Notes under the pieces: model-generated | The model's input: only the letters and a program-made list of their open reading frames with translations | Told to the model about the DNA's origin: nothing | Databases searched by the model: none | In this document: in pieces, positions 46,729 through 57,840 of the stretch | Position numbering within the stretch: position 1 is the stretch's first letter | Layout of the letters: every line of letters starts with the position of its first letter | From: Strigamia acuminata | Taxonomy: Eukaryota; Arthropoda; Chilopoda; Geophilomorpha; Linotaeniidae | Assembly (NCBI GenBank): GCA_949358305.1 | Contig: OX442315.1 | Location: forward strand, 2,914,001-2,978,000 | DNA length: 64,000 nucleotides | Direction of reading: 5' to 3' | Position numbers and translations under genes: made by a program

Positions 46729-49700
46729 AGTCCGAGGGCCTTTGGAGGCATGTTACCGAGGAGAAGGAAGCCGAACATTTAGCTACCTTGACGGAAAAGG
46801 AGAAAGACCGGTACATGACCAAGAAAGATAAAGCCCTCGGTCACATCTATATCCAAGTCAGCGAGCCCAAACGATCAGTGTTGGACACGTGCAACACGCC
46901 GAAAGAAGCGTGGGACGCGCTGGCTAAGATTTATGCGCCAAGCTCACGGGCCAGAAGAGCAGCCATGCGTTGGGAGTTTTTAAATCTCCAGATTGGACCC
47001 AACGAGGATATGCCGGATTTTATTGCCAGAGTCGATCACTATGTTAGGCAATTAAAGGACGTTAAAGAGGAAACTTCGCCCGACCACCACGCATATCAGT
47101 ATCTTAAGGGATTGCCACCTGAGTATGCCCAGGCAACGTTCGCAATTTACCATTGGCCGGATGACAAATTTACACCGACTTTGGTTGCCGAACAGTTGAT
47201 ATCCGAACAATCTCGTTTAAGATCAGCGGGTCTGCTTCGAACAACTCCACCGACGGCTCATACTTCTGCGAAAGGACAGTTTCGCCCGCGTAATAAATCT
47301 GGTGCTCGTGATTTGTCAACTATTCGGTGTTTCAATTGCGAACAGATGGGCCACTACGCGAATAAGTGCCCCCACCCTCGACGTGAAAATCCGAATCAGC
47401 CGACGGTTTCCGTACAACGCTCATCGAGAAGCAAGAGTCGAAGACGGAACAAAAACGCCGTCGCCAAGGTCGAAGACACTCGTCCTCGAGGAAGTTCACG
47501 TCCAATTCGGAAAGGGACATTTTTCTGCAGTGCACCGCAAGTCGTTGAGCGCCCAGTTGCCCACTTTATGCAATCCAATGAGTGGATTGTTGACTGCGGC
47601 GCTACCGACCACGTGACCCATGTGCGAGCGTTATTCACCGATTTCACGAACATTCCGCCTTTCGATATCGAATTGGGCCAAGGCAAATCGCAAGTTACTG
47701 GACGAGGAACGGTTCAACTTCTCACGTCAGTTGATGATGCAGATTGCGTTTTGGATTTGACCAACGTTCTATATGCACCGAATTTCGAAGCCAATTTGAT
47801 TTCGGTGTCGAAAATCGATAAAACGCGACATCATATCCACATTTTCAACGGAGAAGTTAATGTTTATGAATCGGACTATCGTTTGCCAATCATTCGTGCA
47901 AAGGAACGTGGTGGCTTGTATTATTTGGACGGTTTGTGTTCGGTTCCCATCAGTTCGACAACGGTTTCGACGGCCACTCCACCGACAATTCAACCTGTTA
48001 AAACAATGGTCACGACAGAAGTGGACTTCGACAATGTTCCGAAACCGGTTAAAGGAAAACAAAAGCAACGGGAAATTACAGACTATCGTTTTGATCTGCC
48101 AGCGGTTGAGAGTGTGAAGGCAATTCCCACCCAACCAATTCCAAACCTGACCGATCCTACACATTTTCCCGTCCTTACTCCTGTTCCCCCACCGGTCATT
48201 GTCAATCCGACCACACAATCCTATTCCAATGCTCTGCAATTTCTACCGATTTCCCCTCCTCCTGGCAATTTACCTCCGTCACAGAAAAAGGTAATTGCAA
48301 ATCCTGCTTCGGTTAAAGATGCCACCGGTCTATGGCATAGTCGACTCGGTCATCTGCATACCAATGCAATGAAGCTTCTGGCAGCTAACGACCAGGTTTA
48401 TGGTTTGCAACCAGCTGAAGTCCGACAAGAATTGTCGTGTAACGACTGCAGAATTGCTAAATCGACCAGAGCTTCGCATAAACCGGACCCGAATCCCTGT
48501 ACATCGAAACCATTGGATCTTCTACACATGGATTTGTGGGGACCAGCCCCGCTCACGTCACTGGGCGGCTCGGATTATGTTTTCACCATCATCGACGATG
48601 CCACACGTTACACGTGGATTATCCCGTTGGCCCAGAAGTCGCAAACCTTTGGGGCATTCAAAGACTTCGTCGCCCGCGTTGAACGAATTCAGAATACGTG
48701 CGTGAAAGCAATCAGATCCGACCGTGGCGGCGAATTCATGTCAAATGAATTCTCGAACTACCTCAAAGAAAAGGGCATCCAAGGGCAGAGGACCAATCCT
48801 GCATCACCTCAAATGAACGGCACTGCAGAACGCATAAATCGAACAATGGCCGACAGTGTCCGATCTCTTATCTCCGAAACTCAACTCCCGGACGACCTTT
48901 GGGCGGAACTCGCAGTTACTTTCGCGTATGTGAAGAACCGAAGTCCGCATTCAAGATTGAATAACCAAATTCCGTATATCCTATGGCGACAACGAGCATT
49001 GTCTTTACGACACCTACGCAAAATGGGGTCCAAATGCTGGGTGCATTACACCGCGCCAGGCCGCAAGAAACTAGATCCGCGTGCATGGGAGGGATATCTC
49101 GTTGGTTACGCGACTGGTACCCGCGGATATAGAGTTTGGAATCCGGTAGAAGATCGAGTTTACGAAACGGTTCACGTCAAGATCGATGAACGCCAATCAT
49201 ATCGGAAATCTCTTCGTGGCGCATCTCAACGGCCCGAAGAAACTTTTTCTGATGTCGGACAGCAATCGGTTTCGTTTAACGACAACGTCCAGTTCCATGA
49301 CTGGCCAAGAGGATCCGATTCCGAACATTCTGACCATTCCGACGACGACTCCGATAATGGTGGAGCAAGCCACGCCAGCGGCGTATCGACATCTCACTCT
49401 GTTCATACACCGGTCATCCAATTGCCGCCTCCGACAACGCCAGAGCAGTTACTGTTGGATGCGTGTGCACTGCAATTACCGAGTTCGGCAAGTCTAGGAC
49501 ATTCACAATCGTATCCCATCCTCTATCAGGAAGGAGATACAGATGACGATATTGCTGACTTTGATGACCAAGCCATTCTTCCAAGAACATCTGATTTCAC
49601 TGGGACATCTGCAGAGCAGTCTCCTCGCCAATCACCGCCTGGGTCTCCAGCGAGATACATCACATATCGCCGGAAAACCCGTGGAGCAGATCTTTCTCAT

Positions 49701-51590
49701 ACAGTGTCGGTATTTGACGATACTCCAATGTCTCCTGCTCCAATTCAGCACATAGTCGGGACTGAAGTCTTGCCTGCTACGGATCGCCATACTGCATATA
49801 TTTGGCGACCCATTGGGGGAGATTCCGAGTGCAGTGATTGGAGACGCGAGGAACACCTTCGGAAGGATCAAGTTCCGGGATCGATTAAAACGGACGTTTA
49901 CTATTTTCCGATGCCGGGCATTCGACTCAGATCTCAGAGGGATGTTGATGAATACTGTATGCTCAACAACATTGATTATGATCCCGGTTTATTTATTTGG
50001 AGCAACATCGAGTACACATTGCCTACGATTCCGGGTGCTCGCCATGCGGCTCATCTTTGTAGAACGGAACCAGCTTCCTATGCTGAAATCCCGAAATTTT
50101 CCGATGCTCCGAAGTGGCGGGAAGCCATTAAGGAAGAGCTCGACACATTTACCGAAAGAGAAGTTTATCTCGAAGTTCCAAGACCACCGGATACTACGAT
50201 TCTTGGCTGCAAATGGCTTTTTAAGCTTAAGACCGATGCAGCAGGGACGATCACCAGATATCGAGCTCGTTTAGTCGCCCAGGGTTTTCGTCAAACTCTC
50301 GGAGTCGACTACGATGAAGTTTTTAGTCCGGTGGTGAATTTCGTCTTAATCCGTTTATTCTTCTGTCTTCTCGTAGTGTTGCGTGGTTGGAAGGATGCAC
50401 ACTTAGATGTGAAATGTGCGTACCTGTATGGCGAACTTAAACATAAAGTCTACATGCGGATCCCTGCAGGTGCCACATGTTCCAACCCCAACAATGTGTG
50501 GCTCCTCATCAAGTCACTATACGGACTCCACCAGTCGGGAAGACAGTGGTTCGAAAAATTGGACGAAACGCTTCGAGACCTCGGATTCCGAAGAATGCCC
50601 GCGTGTAATTGTGTTTACGTCTTCGGAAATTCCGCTATCATGTTAGTCTACGTGGACGATATTATTTTATTCTACGCATCCGACAGTGTTTTCGACCAAT
50701 TGATCCGACTCATCAGTTCGAAATTCCAAATCGTCAATCTCGGTCCGATTACGAAATTGTTAGGTGTCGAGTTTATCCGTGATATGGGACGCACATTCAT
50801 TTCCCAACGTGCTTATATTGCGAAAATCATCAAAAAGTTCGGTACCTCGACCAACAAGCTCGTGAAAGTTCCCGTGACACCCGGGACGACACTCGTCAGA
50901 GGATCGACCGAGAATTTGGAAGATTTTCCATACCGCTCGCTGATCGGATCGCTGTTATTCTTGGCTTCGAGGACACGCCCCGATATTCTTTACTCCGTTA
51001 TTCATTTGTCGCAGTATAACACCTGTTATAATAAGACCCACATTCGAGCATTACTTCAAGTCTTGCAGTACGTGGCAAACACCGCAGACTTTTGTATTGA
51101 ACTATCGGGCTGTACATCTTCACAATTGTGGGCTTACACCGACGCTTCGTGGGCATGCGATCCGGAGACATCATTGAGTTTCGGCGGCAATATTACTTTC
51201 ATCGGCAACATTCCAATCGGCTGGTCCTGTCGTAAACAGTCGACCGTGGCATGCTCAACAATGGAAGCAGAATTTATCGCCCTTGTTGAGTGTGTCAAGG
51301 AGCTTTACTGGTTGGACCACGTTTATCTTCAGTTTCCGATCCTCAACCGATTATCTCGACCCGTCATTTACTCCGATGCCCTGTCGGCCATACAGTTTAC
51401 TTCCAACGATGTCGAAACTTCGAAAACTCGACATATTCGTGTACGTTATCACTGGCTCAGGGAGTGGTATACGGCGGGACGTTTTGAACTCCGAAAAGTG
51501 CCCGGCGACCTGAACGTCGCTGACATCTTCACGAAGTGGCTCGGATCGGAGCGTTTACAATCGTTGATTTCTCGGATTTTCCGATTGTGA
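46638..51590 (+). CDS. Copia gag-pol polyprotein, 1,650 aa, uninterrupted
   Basis: One frame encodes all parts needed to copy and integrate the element. Gag occupies roughly residues 1-300, with a CCHC knuckle CFNCEQMGHYANKC near 231. The protease motif is WIVDCGATDH near 315-325; family members usually have Ser or Thr after the catalytic Asp. A pre-integrase LWHSRLGHLH (about 565) precedes the integrase core with acidic residues in LHMDLWGP (about 631), IRSDRGGEF (about 693) and GTAERINR (about 729). Reverse transcriptase follows (RYRARLVAQGF near 1210; YVDDIILF near 1337). RNase H has YTDASWACD near 1499 and ends VPGDLNVADIFTKWLGSERL. No stop or frameshift is seen. The ATG was chosen because the gag homology begins there. 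The element could be active. Confidence 0.95.
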   Translation: MHKSGDSSSKIPVLGVGNYEQWQRSMRMLLKSEGLWRHVTEEKEAEHLATLTEKEKDRYMTKKDKALGHIYIQVSEPKRSVLDTCNTPKEAWDALAKIYAPSSRARRAAMRWEFLNLQIGPNEDMPDFIARVDHYVRQLKDVKEETSPDHHAYQYLKGLPPEYAQATFAIYHWPDDKFTPTLVAEQLISEQSRLRSAGLLRTTPPTAHTSAKGQFRPRNKSGARDLSTIRCFNCEQMGHYANKCPHPRRENPNQPTVSVQRSSRSKSRRRNKNAVAKVEDTRPRGSSRPIRKGTFFCSAPQVVERPVAHFMQSNEWIVDCGATDHVTHVRALFTDFTNIPPFDIELGQGKSQVTGRGTVQLLTSVDDADCVLDLTNVLYAPNFEANLISVSKIDKTRHHIHIFNGEVNVYESDYRLPIIRAKERGGLYYLDGLCSVPISSTTVSTATPPTIQPVKTMVTTEVDFDNVPKPVKGKQKQREITDYRFDLPAVESVKAIPTQPIPNLTDPTHFPVLTPVPPPVIVNPTTQSYSNALQFLPISPPPGNLPPSQKKVIANPASVKDATGLWHSRLGHLHTNAMKLLAANDQVYGLQPAEVRQELSCNDCRIAKSTRASHKPDPNPCTSKPLDLLHMDLWGPAPLTSLGGSDYVFTIIDDATRYTWIIPLAQKSQTFGAFKDFVARVERIQNTCVKAIRSDRGGEFMSNEFSNYLKEKGIQGQRTNPASPQMNGTAERINRTMADSVRSLISETQLPDDLWAELAVTFAYVKNRSPHSRLNNQIPYILWRQRALSLRHLRKMGSKCWVHYTAPGRKKLDPRAWEGYLVGYATGTRGYRVWNPVEDRVYETVHVKIDERQSYRKSLRGASQRPEETFSDVGQQSVSFNDNVQFHDWPRGSDSEHSDHSDDDSDNGGASHASGVSTSHSVHTPVIQLPPPTTPEQLLLDACALQLPSSASLGHSQSYPILYQEGDTDDDIADFDDQAILPRTSDFTGTSAEQSPRQSPPGSPARYITYRRKTRGADLSHTVSVFDDTPMSPAPIQHIVGTEVLPATDRHTAYIWRPIGGDSECSDWRREEHLRKDQVPGSIKTDVYYFPMPGIRLRSQRDVDEYCMLNNIDYDPGLFIWSNIEYTLPTIPGARHAAHLCRTEPASYAEIPKFSDAPKWREAIKEELDTFTEREVYLEVPRPPDTTILGCKWLFKLKTDAAGTITRYRARLVAQGFRQTLGVDYDEVFSPVVNFVLIRLFFCLLVVLRGWKDAHLDVKCAYLYGELKHKVYMRIPAGATCSNPNNVWLLIKSLYGLHQSGRQWFEKLDETLRDLGFRRMPACNCVYVFGNSAIMLVYVDDIILFYASDSVFDQLIRLISSKFQIVNLGPITKLLGVEFIRDMGRTFISQRAYIAKIIKKFGTSTNKLVKVPVTPGTTLVRGSTENLEDFPYRSLIGSLLFLASRTRPDILYSVIHLSQYNTCYNKTHIRALLQVLQYVANTADFCIELSGCTSSQLWAYTDASWACDPETSLSFGGNITFIGNIPIGWSCRKQSTVACSTMEAEFIALVECVKELYWLDHVYLQFPILNRLSRPVIYSDALSAIQFTSNDVETSKTRHIRVRYHWLREWYTAGRFELRKVPGDLNVADIFTKWLGSERLQSLISRIFRL

Positions 51591-51795
51591 CTTTATCGTG
51601 ACATTCTTGTGTTAGTTTTTCCCGATTATGAGAGTCATCGAGATCAGTGGGAATATTCGGGCTTTTGTAGAGTTTTACAATTATAGTACCCGGCTCGGTG
51701 ATTCGACTTTATCATTTCCATTTTGTTTAATGTTTACCCTGTAATTCCAGTATGTGTTTATATTTCCCCGAACATTTAAGATCGAAGGGGGGATT

Positions 51796-52322
51796 TGTTG
51801 GTCTAAAGACCGTCTTATTTCGATATCAAATGTTAATTCTTTCTCTATTTAACTTTCAAATGTATTATCTCGATATTTTCTTATATATCTCGCTTTTACA
51901 CACATTGTGTGCTGTCCCGTATGTAATTCCATACAAGTGTTTTCTATTTTGATATGATTTGTTCTTTTGTTTTGACAAGTTATGTCAATTACTGTCACCA
52001 GAGTGCTGTGACACTCTTCTCTCAATCCAAGATGGCGCAACACACGGGCGTGTGTTGTTTGACTACATTTTCACCATTATATGTAAGATATATTGTTTTT
52101 ATTAAAGTGTTTATTATTTTTACATATAGCCTGTTGATTTAAAGCACTCTGTGTGCTCAGTTTGCGCATATAAGTGTCCTTAAGACACGCGCTTGTTTTC
52201 AAATCGATACACGTATCGATAGCGTCGTGCGGGTTGCACGACGCCATTTTCTGGGTTTAATTTACGCTTCTGGTCGGCATTTCGGTCACCACTGCGCGCT
52301 CCTCTGCTACCGGTTACCTACA
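51796..52322 (+). repeat. Copia 3' LTR
   Basis: Same length as the 5' LTR with no difference noticed. It follows a purine-rich second-strand priming site and carries the polyadenylation region of the element. Confidence 0.95.
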
Positions 52323-52431
52323 GATACAACTTGGAAATGGGTTTAGGAAGACATAGCCGTACTAACCAATTACAATTTTGTTTTATTAAGTTTTAATCCA
52401 TTTTGTATGTTGCTAAACTATTTTTATCATG

Positions 52432-53267
52432 TAACCTTATGGCGCGCATGCGGATTTTGCGGAGTGCGAAAGGGACCCCATTTTTAACATTACGGCTGCC
52501 TATATGCTGATCCCCTGTTCGCAATTTTGCGGCGGATTTTGCGGATTTTGATCAATCCGCAGAAATTGCACTTTACAAGTTTATTTTATGATTTTGTACC
52601 ATTTTGTAACTTAAAAACACAAATGAACAATGTAATCACTCTATAATGCTGTTGGTTTAATCAGCACATTGTACTGCACAAAAACGCGCGCGCTCGCGAT
52701 AGTACATCACCAAATGTACTTGCACTCACTCAAGTGGCATTTTTAGCCATTTTTCGTAGTAAAAATGGCCGTTTTTCGTCAAAATGGTCATTTTCAGCCA
52801 TTTTTCATAGTGAAAATGGCTTTCTTCGTCGTTTTTTCTATAAAAAATGGCTGTTTTTCATCAAAAATGGCCGTTTTCATCATTGAAACGTTATAAAAAT
52901 GTAACTTTTCAATGGCGTTTTGACGGAACCGATAAATTTTGAAATTTCACACATTGAAACCCTAATACAGGTGAATTAGTGACGCCTAATTTGTTTTAAC
53001 AAATAAAGCAAACTACATCTCGCAATTTTGCATCGTACCGCATCACCTCGCCTCATTTCCGGTCTGGAAAATTAATGAAAATTAATAAACGCCCCGGCGT
53101 TTATTTGAGGCAATACGGCAATACGGCAATTGGAACCCGAAAATAACGTGGGGCTGTGTGAAAACCTGGATTTGAATTTTGTCAACGCGCGCGTTGACGC
53201 ATGGGGAATGTGGGGGTCCCTTCCCAGTCAATTTCACCCCTAAAATATCCCGAAATTGACGATACAT
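52432..53267. repeat. Duplicated module A, copy 1 (836 bp)
   Basis: Matches 59348-60183 at equal length with rare base changes. It begins TAACCTTATGGCGCGCATGC and contains GCGGATTTTGCGG motifs, ATGGCC/GGCCAT-rich segments like those of the hAT-like MITEs ending GAAACCCTA, and AATAAACGCCCCGGCGTTTA near 53093. No coding sequence is recognised. Confidence 0.9.
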
Positions 53268-53270
53268 ATT

Positions 53271-54119
53271 GATATTGGAAAAATTTATTTTAACGCTTCC
53301 AACGCGCCAGTAAATCGCGCGTGCACACGCATGGATTTTTCGTCATAGTTGGATGCGCGCAAACCTCACGTAACTTGCGCCAAAATTTGGCAATTTTTGA
53401 CAAATTTCAGCAGATTTTTGCCAGTATTTGACAAATTTCCACTGATTTTTGACAATATTTGACCCAACAACTGCGCCACGTTCCAGGCGCCGGTTTAGGC
53501 ATTTTAGACCCGTTTTAGACCGTTTTAGATGGCGAAAACGTTCTCTCCATCATTTTCTACCTCTGGGTGAGGTTTTCAGCGTTCATGATTGATGAAAAAG
53601 CTGTTTTCTAACTAGCTGTCCCATTGCTAGTTTTGGCGTCAGGTTTTAGCAACCTTCCGATCCGACTCTGTCGTCTGCACGACCTCCAAGACTGTTTTAG
53701 GGTTAATTTGAGTCAAATAATTCATTCTGGGGGTTGTTTTGGGTTTTTTACAAGTGTGTTTTTGTAGTTTTTATTGGTTTCAAACATTGTCAATTCTTTA
53801 TACAAGTGTAACTTTCATTTCTCTGTATTTTGAGAACTTTGCATTGCAGCAAAGTTCATTTCTTGCCCCTTAATTATTGTGTAATTGTTGGTTTTGAAGC
53901 CCGTTTTTTAACAATAACTTTATTTGAAGTGCCTATTGTTTCAGGCACGTGCTTCCACGTGCCTTTTATTGTTGAGCAATTTCTTGGGCAGTTGTGCTCC
54001 TGTTGCTAGCATTGCCGCGCGTTCTCCGCGCGCGTACTCGCGTTTCGCATCACACACATTCGGATTCGATGGCCTATCGCGGCGGCACATTGTGTGGCAT
54101 AGCGCAGCACGTTGCAATT
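53271..54119. repeat. Module B, copy 1 (truncated)
   Basis: Matches 54957-55807 and 62273-63123 almost base for base. It starts GATATTGGAAAAATTTATTT, right after module A. Copies 2 and 3 continue further, to GTATTTAAGCAGGGGATTCC. Short open frames such as one starting MKCLLFQARASTC recur with it but have no support as genes. Confidence 0.9.
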
Positions 54120-55867
54120 GCTAATGCTACGGTCGACGGCGATTCGCATGCGCTATCCGCTGCATCAAACCCCAAATACCGATAAAAAATCGCAGAAAAC
54201 ACTAATCCCGACCCAAAAACCGCCAAAATTACCCTCAACACACGCCAACAACCTTCCACCACTTAAATTACACCGGAAAAAAACAATTTCAAACCGAAAA
54301 ATCAACAAAAAAGGCCAAAAAAATATTGCAAACAAAGAGAAAAGATCAATTATCGAGGCAAATCCCCACCACAAAACAACGCATCGCCTGTGTACACTTA
54401 AGCGTACAGTGCACAACACTACTGTTTATTTTCAATGATCCAATAAATAAAATTTGAAACAAAGTTGAGTGGAATTGTACGTTTCTTGTATATTAAAGTT
54501 TTTATTTTGTTTGTTTACACTTAATTTTTTTTTTCCATCATAGAATGGCGACTCGATACTTTTGTAGCTCGAATTCACTTCGTAAACGTGGTCGGTGTTC
54601 ATCACGCGTCAATGCGCTCGTGCAATAGTATAGGCGCGCATACGATTTGATGCGCGCAAAACTTGCAAAACTTGCACGGAATTTGGGCAATTTTTGACAA
54701 ATTTCAGCAGATTTTTGCCTGTATTTGACAAATTTCAGAAGATTTTTGCCTATATTTGACAAATTTCAGAAGATTTCCTCAACCCTCAAACATTTGCTGA
54801 AATTTCTCATAAAATTTCTAAAATTAATTGAAATTTGTCTGAAATTTGTCTGGAATTTGTCAAATATTGTCAAAAATCCGTGGAAATTTGTCAAATACTG
54901 GCAAAAATCCATGTAAGTTTGTCAAAAATTGCCATAATTCGGTGCAAATTGTGTTAGATATTGGAAAAATTTATTTTAACGCTTCCAACGCGCCAGTAAA
55001 TCGCGCGTGCACACGCATGGATTTTTCGTCATAGTTGGATGCGCGCAAACCTCACGTAACTTGCGCCAAAATTTGGCAATTTTTGACAAATTTCAGCAGA
55101 TTTTTGCCAGTATTTGACAAATTTCCACTGATTTTTGACAATATTTGACCCAACAACTGCGCCACGTTCCAGGCGCCGGTTTAGGCATTTTAGACCCGTT
55201 TTAGACCGTTTTAGATGGCGAAAACGTTCTCTCCATCATTTTCTACCCCTCGGTGAGGTTTTCAGCGTTCATGATTGATGAAAAAGCTGTTTTCTAACTA
55301 GCTGTCCCATTGCTAGTTTTGGCGTCAGGTTTTAGCAACCTTCCGATCCGACTCTGTCGTCTGCACGACCTCCAAGACTGTTTTAGGGTTAATTTGAGTC
55401 AAATAATTCATTCTGGGGGTTGTTTTGGGTTTTTTACAAGTGTGTTTTTGTAGTTTTTATTGGTTTCAAACATTGTCAATTCTTTATACAAGTGTAACTT
55501 TCATTTCTCTGTATTTTGAGAACTTTGCATTGCAGCAAAGTTCATTTCTTGCCCCTTAATTATTGTGTAATTGTTGGTTTTCAAGCCCGTTTTTTAACAA
55601 TAACTTTATTTGAAGTGCCTATTGTTTCAGGCACGTGCTTCCACGTGCCTTTTATTGTTGAGCAATTTCTTGGGCAGTTGCGCTCCTGTTGCTAGCATTG
55701 CCGCGCGTTCTCCGCGCGCGTACTCGCGCGTTTCGCATCACACACATTCGGGTTCAATGGCCTATCGCGGCGGCACATTGTGTGGCATAGCGCGGCACGT
55801 TGCAATTACGTGACGTGGCACGTTGCTGTTACGTGACGCGATAGCCAGTATTTAAGCAGGGGATTCC
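54118..55867. repeat. Modules C+B, copy 1 (1,750 bp)
   Basis: Matches 61434-63183 with the same length. C (54118-54956) holds a degenerate array of TTTGACAAATTTCAGCAGAT units at 54680-54950. B follows at 54957. Overlapping open frames on both strands are not backed by splice sites or families. Confidence 0.9.
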
Positions 55868-55949
55868 ATCATCGTTTACACAAATGCGCATTGCAACGTG
55901 GAGGCGCATTCGAGTCCTTTTCCCAAGCGTTGAAAAAGGACAAAACTCG

Positions 55950-57566
55950 TATTCGATTCGAAAGCGAATCGAATACGATTTTTGTCCTTTTTCAACGCAA
56001 AATTGTATTCGATTCGCTTTCGAATCGAATACGATTTTTGTCCTTTTTCAACGCAAAATTGTATTCGATTCGCTTTCGAGTCGAATACGAGTTTTGCCCT
56101 TCTTCAACGCGAAATCGTATTCGACTCGCTTTCGAGTCGAATGCGAATTTTTCCCTTCTTCAACGCGAAATCGTATTCGACTCGCTTACGAGTCGAATGC
56201 GAATTTTGCCCTTCTTCAACGCGAAATCGTATTCGACTCGCTTTCGAGTCGAATGCGAATTTTGCCCTTCTTCAACGCGAAATCGTATTCGACTCGCATT
56301 CGAATCGATTACGATTTTTGTCCTTTCTCAAGGCGATCTCGACTTTGATTCGTATTCGAGTTGTTACGAGTTCGTATTTTGATCGTATTCGTATTCGAAT
56401 CGAATTCGAATCGAATACGAATCGAATTCGAGTCGTATTCGAGATAGTCGATGACCCGTTTCCGGACTTTGACTCGTACGACTCGTATTCGAGATGTATT
56501 CGAGATGTACTCGAATCGTATTCGAGTCGCATTCGAGATGGTCGATGATTTCCACTCGCTCGTATACGGGTTGTATACGAGCTCGTAATCGTAAACGAAT
56601 CGTTTACAAGTCGTATACAAGTTGTATACGACTTGTATACAACTCGTATACGAACGAAGTTTGGAAAATCCACCAAATACTTACTACGACATGAAAACAC
56701 ATAGTAGTCACATACGTCTTATTTAGAAATTGTGTTTTCACAAACTTCACTCGTATACGAACTGTATACAAGTCGTATACAACTTGTATACGACTTGTAA
56801 ACGATTCGTTTACGATTACGAGCTCGTATACAACCCGTATACGAGCGAGTGGAAATCATCGACCATCTCGAATGCGACTCGAATACGATTCGAATACATC
56901 TCAAATACATCTCGAATACGAGTCGTACGAGTCAAAGTCCGGAAACGGGTCATCGACTATCTCGAATACGACTCGAATTCGATTCGTATTCGATTCGAAT
57001 TCGATTCGAATACGAATACGATCAAAATACGAACTCGTAACGACTCGAATACGAATCAAAGTCGAGATCGCCTTGAGAAAGGACAAAAATCGTAATCGAT
57101 TCGAATGCGAGTCGAATACGATTTCGCGTTGAAGAAGGGCAAAATTCGCATTCGACTCGAAAGCGAGTCGAATACGATTTCGCGTTGAAGAAGGGCAAAA
57201 TTCGCATTCGACTCGAAAGCGAGTCGAATACGATTTCGCGTTGAAGAAGGGAAAAATTCGCATTCGACTCGAAAGCGAGTCGAATACGATTTTGCGTTGA
57301 AGAAGGGCAAAATTCGCATTCGACTCGAAAGCGAGTCGAATACGATTTCGCGTTGAAGAAGGAAAAAATTCGCATTCGACTCGAAAGCGAGTCGAATACG
57401 ATTTCGCGTTGAAGAAGGGCAAAATTCGCATTCGACTCGAAAGCGAGTCGAATACGATTTCGCGTTGAAGAAGGGAAAAATTCGCATTCGACTCGAAAGC
57501 GAGTCGAATACGATTTCGCGTTGAAGAAGGGCAAAATTCGCATTCGACTCGAAAGCGAGTCGAATA
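55950..57566. repeat. Giant foldback of 56-bp palindromic tandem units
   Basis: Arms at 55950-56663 and 56741-57566 are inverted around a loop of about 77 bp. The right arm has eight units spaced exactly 56 bp; each contains ATTCGACTCGAAAGCGAGTC(GAAT), itself a palindrome, joined by ACGATTTCGCGTTGAAGAAG. The inner arms are made of TCGTATTCGAG and TCGTATACAAG dimers. Because 56 is not a multiple of three, all frames stay open on both strands, producing ORFs of up to about 200 codons that I reject as genes. Resembles Foldback-type transposons, whose arms are tandem repeats. Confidence 0.85.
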
Positions 57567-57840
57567 TCTAACACAATTTGCACCAAATTATGGCAATTTT
57601 TGACAAATTTACATGGATTTTTGCCAGTATTTGACAAATTTCCACGGATTTTTGACAATATTTGACACATTCAAGACAAATTTCAGACAGATTTCAATTA
57701 ATTTTAGAAAATGTTTGAGAAATATCAGCAAATGTTTGAGGATTGAGGAAATCTGCTGAAATTTGTCAAATATAGACAAAAATCTGCTGAAATTTGTAAA
57801 AAATTGCCCAAATTCGGTGCAAGTTTTGCAAGTTTGCAAA
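57567..57840. repeat. Inverted copy of the end of module C
   Basis: Reverse complement of about 54680-54956, ending precisely at the C/B junction (GTGTTAGAT). It abuts the foldback directly. Confidence 0.85.

Larger units (their letters stand above)
45054..52322 (+). mobile_element. Intact Copia-type LTR retrotransposon, 7,269 bp
   Basis: The element is bounded by the 5-bp duplication GATAC (45049-45053 and 52323-52327). LTRs are 45054-45580 and 51796-52322, both 527 bp, TG...CA, and I read them as identical, which indicates very recent insertion. A primer site, a purine-rich tract (ATCGAAGGGGGGATT, 51781-51795) and a single gag-pol frame lie between. Order of integrase before reverse transcriptase places it in Copia/Pseudoviridae rather than Ty3/gypsy. 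Confidence 0.97.

Noticed and set aside
49186-49871. Extra ORFs within the Copia body in other frames
   Set aside because: Shadows of the gag-pol frame, which carries all catalytic motifs.
55884-57670. Overlapping ORFs of 100-204 codons on both strands
   Set aside because: They arise because a 56-bp GC-containing palindromic unit lacks stops in all frames. The proteins are the same peptides in rotated frames.
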